Assembly: GCF_003024235.1 (NCBI RefSeq)
Contig: NZ_KZ679091.1
Coordinates: forward strand, 1 to 64,000
Length of the DNA: 64,000 nt
Source: Arenimonas caeni
GTDB lineage: Bacteria > Pseudomonadota > Gammaproteobacteria > Xanthomonadales > Xanthomonadaceae
Reading direction: 5' to 3'
Shown: positions 59,305-64,000 of the stretch, piece by piece
Layout: each line of letters begins with the position of its first letter
How positions within the stretch are numbered: the stretch's first letter is position 1
The notes under the pieces: generated by a model
The model's database searches: none
Told to the model about the DNA's origin: nothing
Seen by the model: only the letters and a program-made list of their open reading frames with translations
Translations under genes and position numbers: made by a program

Positions 59305-60045
59305 ATGCAGACCTGCCTGATCACCGGCGCCTCCGGCGGCGTCGCCACCGCCCTGGCCGGGCGCCTGCGCGCCCGCAGCTGGCGGCTGGCCCTGGTCACG
59401 CGCGATGCCGCGCGAGTGAACGAAGAGCCCGGCGACCTGGTCATCGAGGCCGACGTGGCCAGCGAGCAGGGCGCCGAGCTGGCCATGGAGCGCGCCGTCC
59501 ACGCCTTCGGCGCGCCGCCGGCGGCCGTGGCGCACTGCGCGGGCGCGGTGCTGGTGGCGCCGCTGGCGCGCACCAGCGAGGCGCAGTACCGGCAGTGCCT
59601 GGCGGCCAACCTCGACAGCGCCTTCTTCGTCGCGAGAGCCTACGCGCCGCGCGTCCAGAAAGCCGGGCAGGGCGGCAGCCTGCTGTTCTTCAGTTCCGTG
59701 GCGGCGGGCATCGGCGTGGCCAACCACGCGGCGATCGCCGTGGCCAAGGGCGGGGTGGAAGGCCTGGTCAGGGCGCTGGCGGCGGACTTTTCCGCGTCGG
59801 GCCTGCGGGTCAATGCCATCGCCCCCGGGCTGATGCACACGCCGGCCACGGCGAAGATGCTTTCGGCCGAAGCTTCGGCCCGGGCAATCCGGGCGCAGTA
59901 CCCCCTGGGCCGGCACGGCGAGGCCGAGGATGCGGCCGCGCTGGGAGCCTTCCTGCTGTCGGAGGAGGCTGGCTGGGTCACCGGCCAGGTCATCGCCCTC
60001 GACGGCGGCTTCCAGGCCGTCCGGCCGCTGGTCCGGGCGGGTTGA
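59305..60045 (+). CDS. Short-chain dehydrogenase/reductase family protein lacking the catalytic tyrosine
   Basis: 246 residues. The cofactor loop is CLITGASGGVATALAGRLRA (GASGG-x-A rather than GxGIG); the NNAG motif is replaced by VAHCAGAVLVAP. The triad serine is present (LLFFSSVAAGIG), but at YxxxK the sequence is NHAAIAVAKGGVEGLVRALA, with isoleucine for tyrosine and the lysine kept. The C-terminus GWVTGQVIALDGGFQ is normal. I recall similar NHxAIAxAK proteins beside photolyase genes. Substrate unknown; reduced or altered chemistry is likely. agga precedes the ATG. Confidence 0.87.
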   Translation: MQTCLITGASGGVATALAGRLRARSWRLALVTRDAARVNEEPGDLVIEADVASEQGAELAMERAVHAFGAPPAAVAHCAGAVLVAPLARTSEAQYRQCLAANLDSAFFVARAYAPRVQKAGQGGSLLFFSSVAAGIGVANHAAIAVAKGGVEGLVRALAADFSASGLRVNAIAPGLMHTPATAKMLSAEASARAIRAQYPLGRHGEAEDAAALGAFLLSEEAGWVTGQVIALDGGFQAVRPLVRAG

Positions 60046-60178
60046 GGGCCGGTCGATATGCTTTGCTGCACCGCAGTAGGAACGTGACCGAAGTCATGGT
60101 AGGTTCAGTCCAGGTTTAGGGAGAACGGCAGGCACAAGGACGACCAGACGCCTGCGAGCCTATTTCGGGGAACATTCA

Positions 60179-62035
<1,857 letters not shown>

Positions 62036-62060
62036 GGCCAGGCCTGCAACACGTTTCGAC

Positions 62061-62087
62061 GCCCCGGTTCGCCGGGGCGTTTTTTTT
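62061..62087 (+). terminator. Rho-independent terminator after the subtilase gene
   Basis: Stem GCCCCGG / CCGGGGC with a TTCG tetraloop followed by a run of eight T's broken only by the first G, 25 bases after the stop. The TTCG loop is a very stable tetraloop. Confidence 0.92.
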
Positions 62088-62158
62088 GGGGTCGGAGGTG
62101 ATTTGGCCCGATCTTCCCCGGGGCCTGGGGTACACCGGGCCAAATCACATCCGACCCC
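62088..62158. repeat. Large palindrome, GGGGNC...TTT family (copy C)
   Basis: 23-base arms beginning GGGGTCGGAGGTGATTTGGC, one mismatch, around a 25-base loop. Its first G's abut the T-run of the terminator at 62061-62087. It lies upstream of phrB by 78 bases. Together with copies A and B it defines a family whose ends and TTT block are conserved while the middle varies. Confidence 0.78.
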
Positions 62159-62235
62159 TGCCTTCGGCCCGCGCATTCACGGGCTCCGGACGCCGCCGTG
62201 GGCTACCGTAAGCGATCCCCGCCCTCGACCTTCCC

Positions 62236-63678
62236 ATGTCCCACGCCCTCGTCTGGTTCCGCCGTGACCTGCGCCTGTCCGACAACCCGGCGCTGCAGGC
62301 CGCGCTCGACGCCGGCCACGTGCCGGTACCGGTCTACATCCATGCCCCCGACGAGGAGGCGCCGTGGGCACCCGGCGCGGCCAGCCGGGCCTGGTTGCGG
62401 CGCTCGCTGCAGGCGCTCGACGCCGACCTGCGCGCGCGTGGTTCGCGCCTGGTCATCCGCCGGGGCGACAGCCTGTCGGAAATCGAGAAGCTGATCGCCG
62501 AAACCCGGGCCGAGGCCCTGCACTGGAACCGGCTGTACGAGCCGGCCAGCATCGCCCGCGACACCCGCATCAAGCAGGGCCTGAAGTCGCGCGGACTGGT
62601 GGTTGAGAGCCACAACGCCGCGCTCCTGGCCGAGCCCTGGACCGTGCAGACGGGGCAGGGCGCGCCCTACCGGGTGTTCACGCCGTTCTGGAAGAACGTG
62701 CGACCGCGCCTGTCGGTGTTGCCGGTGCCGGCCGCGCCGGCGCGGCTGCCGGCGCCACCCGTGGACCTGCTCTCCTTCGACGCCGACGACCTGGGCCTGG
62801 CGCCGCCCGCAAACGAACCGCGCTGGGACGAGGGCTTCTGGGCGCACTGGCAGCCCGGCGAGGCCGGCGCCGCCGAACTGCTCGACGCCTTCCTCGAGGG
62901 CGCCGCGCACGGCTACAAGGAACAGCGCAACTACCCCGACCGGATCGCCACCTCGAAGCTCTCGCCGCACCTGCACTTCGGCGAGGTGTCGCCGCGCGCC
63001 GTCGTCTCGGCCGTGCTGGCGCGCGACTGGCCGGCGGCGGTGAAGCCCGACATCGAGCACTTCCTCAGCGAGCTGGGCTGGCGCGAGTTCAGCCACCACC
63101 TGCTGTTCCACTTCCCGCACACCGCGCAGGACAACCTCAACCCGCGCTTCGAGGACTTCGACTGGGCCGACCCCGACCCGCGCCTGCTCGAGGCCTGGCG
63201 CCGCGGCCGCACCGGCGTGCCCATCGTCGACGCCGGCATGCGCGAGCTCTGGGCCACCGGCTGGATGCACAACCGCGTGCGCATGGTGGTGGCCAGCTTC
63301 CTGACCAAGAACCTGCGCTGCCACTGGCGCCATGGCGCCGACTGGTTCTGGGACACGCTGGTGGACGCCGACCTGGCCAACAACACCCAGGGCTGGCAGT
63401 GGACTGCCGGCACCGGCGCCGACGCGGCGCCGTACTTCCGCATCTTCAGCCCGGTGGCGCAGGCGGAGAAGTTCGACCCGGCCGGCAAGTACGTGCGGCG
63501 CTGGGTGCCCGAACTGGCGAAGCTGCCGGACTCGGCGCTGTCCGCGCCCTGGGAGCACGCCGACCTGCTGGCCCGGCTTGCGCCGGCGTATCCGCGTCGC
63601 CCCGTGGTCGACCTTCGCGCCAGCCGCGAGGCCGCGCTCGCGGCGTACTCGGGACCCAAGACCAGGCCGCCGGCCTGA
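62236..63678 (+). CDS. phrB: Deoxyribodipyrimidine photolyase (CPD, class I)
   Basis: 480 residues. N-terminal antenna-binding alpha/beta domain (MSHALVWFRRDLRLSDNPAL) and C-terminal helical FAD domain: TSKLSPHLHFGEVSPRAV, ELGWREFSHHLLFHFPHTAQ, GVPIVDAGMRELWATGWMHN, FLTKNLRCHWRHGADWFWDT and LVDADLANNTQGWQWTAGTG. NNTQGWQW and the FAD-binding arginine are conserved. It repairs cyclobutane pyrimidine dimers with light. It is the second photolyase within five kilobases, of a different class from the FeS enzyme. WS/DGAT follows. Confidence 0.96.
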   Translation: MSHALVWFRRDLRLSDNPALQAALDAGHVPVPVYIHAPDEEAPWAPGAASRAWLRRSLQALDADLRARGSRLVIRRGDSLSEIEKLIAETRAEALHWNRLYEPASIARDTRIKQGLKSRGLVVESHNAALLAEPWTVQTGQGAPYRVFTPFWKNVRPRLSVLPVPAAPARLPAPPVDLLSFDADDLGLAPPANEPRWDEGFWAHWQPGEAGAAELLDAFLEGAAHGYKEQRNYPDRIATSKLSPHLHFGEVSPRAVVSAVLARDWPAAVKPDIEHFLSELGWREFSHHLLFHFPHTAQDNLNPRFEDFDWADPDPRLLEAWRRGRTGVPIVDAGMRELWATGWMHNRVRMVVASFLTKNLRCHWRHGADWFWDTLVDADLANNTQGWQWTAGTGADAAPYFRIFSPVAQAEKFDPAGKYVRRWVPELAKLPDSALSAPWEHADLLARLAPAYPRRPVVDLRASREAALAAYSGPKTRPPA

Positions 63679-63751
63679 GCGGGGCCGCGCGCGGCGCCGA
63701 TTGACGCCTCCGCGCCCGCGCCGGCATCCTGCGGTGACGAGGGGAGGGAAC

Positions 63752-64000
63752 ATGGCCAAGGCAAGCAGCAAAGTCCGCAAGGAGCCGATGTCCCGCGTGG
63801 ACACCGCCTGGCTGCGCATGGAACGCGCGACCAACCTGATGATGATCACCGGCGTGCTGATGCTCGAGACGCCGCTGGGCATCCGCGAGCTGCGCAAGGT
63901 GATCGAGCAGAAGTTCCTCTCCTATCCGCGCTTCCGGCAGAAGGCCGTCGACGGCCCGACGGGCGCCTTCTGGCAGGACGACACGGATTTCGACCTCGAC
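63752..64000 (+). CDS. Wax ester synthase/diacylglycerol acyltransferase (WS/DGAT), N-terminal part
   Basis: The first 83 codons only; the gene runs off the right edge. After a lysine-rich start the family opening appears: PMSRVDTAWLRMERATNLMM, then LMLETPLGIRELRKVIEQKF and FWQDDTDFDLD. The active-site HHxxxDG motif lies farther on and cannot be seen. The enzyme would esterify acyl-CoA to alcohols or diacylglycerols as storage lipid. A strong ribosome-binding site (ggggaggg) lies eight bases before the ATG. Confidence 0.87.
   Translation, partial: MAKASSKVRKEPMSRVDTAWLRMERATNLMMITGVLMLETPLGIRELRKVIEQKFLSYPRFRQKAVDGPTGAFWQDDTDFDLD

Overview
The window is a dense, uniformly GC-rich stretch of bacterial chromosome. 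It has about 55 protein genes, no RNA genes, and no prophage, integrase, IS transposase or CRISPR array that I could find. The gene content points to Gammaproteobacteria, most likely the Xanthomonadales/Lysobacterales: a ~180 kDa NAD-glutamate dehydrogenase, a complete 3-hydroxyanthranilate branch of tryptophan degradation, a YtrA-type GntR/ABC operon with a GGTG-N16-CACC operator, and GTAGGAGCGCC-type REP palindromes. The placement is an inference from gene families, not from a marker-gene comparison.

Layout. 1-9.6 kb: TCA and purine genes (sucB start, sucA, purB, fumC) with roxA, a GNAT fusion protein and a membrane mannosyltransferase-like protein. 9.6-13.5 kb: a leftward six-gene operon led by an 88-aa protein and a YtrA-type regulator, followed by an ABC exporter, a lipoprotein and a secreted protein built of repeated GSGD turns; its promoter carries a clear palindromic operator. 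13.6-17.3 kb: periplasmic glutathione peroxidase, FKBP isomerase, ugd, slyX and a DUF2058 protein. 17.4-22 kb: metH, translationally coupled to an ArsR-methyltransferase fusion regulator. 22-31.4 kb: acyl-CoA dehydrogenase, NAD-glutamate dehydrogenase, nadK, a 5'-nucleotidase and an MFS transporter. 31.4-33.8 kb: a secreted DUF4785-like protein with a secreted hydrolase.

33.8-53 kb is the most unusual part. It is a leftward run of genes, many joined by 4-base start/stop overlaps. It encodes 3-hydroxykynurenine formation (kmo), kynureninase, 3-hydroxyanthranilate dioxygenase, aminocarboxymuconate-semialdehyde decarboxylase, an aldehyde dehydrogenase and a RidA-type deaminase, which together would carry kynurenine to 4-oxalocrotonate. 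Embedded among them are a beta-carbonic anhydrase, an SbtA-type bicarbonate permease, a TonB-dependent receptor and a large beta-propeller lipoprotein ending in three S-layer-homology repeats. sbcB, nei, a PilZ protein, an SDR and asnS lie in the same direction. Genes for tryptophan dioxygenase and formylkynurenine formamidase are not in the window.

53.2-57.7 kb: iscA, rpsF-rpsR-rplI, dnaB and alr. 57.7-64 kb: an iron-sulfur photolyase, an SDR lacking the catalytic tyrosine, a secreted subtilase with a protease-associated insert, a classical photolyase, and the start of a wax-ester synthase/diacylglycerol acyltransferase.

Two repeat families occupy intergenic gaps: three large palindromes of the GGGGNC...TTT type (17.3, 53.6 and 62.1 kb) and three GTAGGAGCGCC-type REP elements (8.15, 28.4 and 33.7-33.8 kb). 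Several genes (roxA, the decarboxylase, alr) have a TAGAAT hexamer exactly six bases before the ATG, which suggests leaderless transcripts. Antisense reading frames are long throughout and were treated as composition artefacts.
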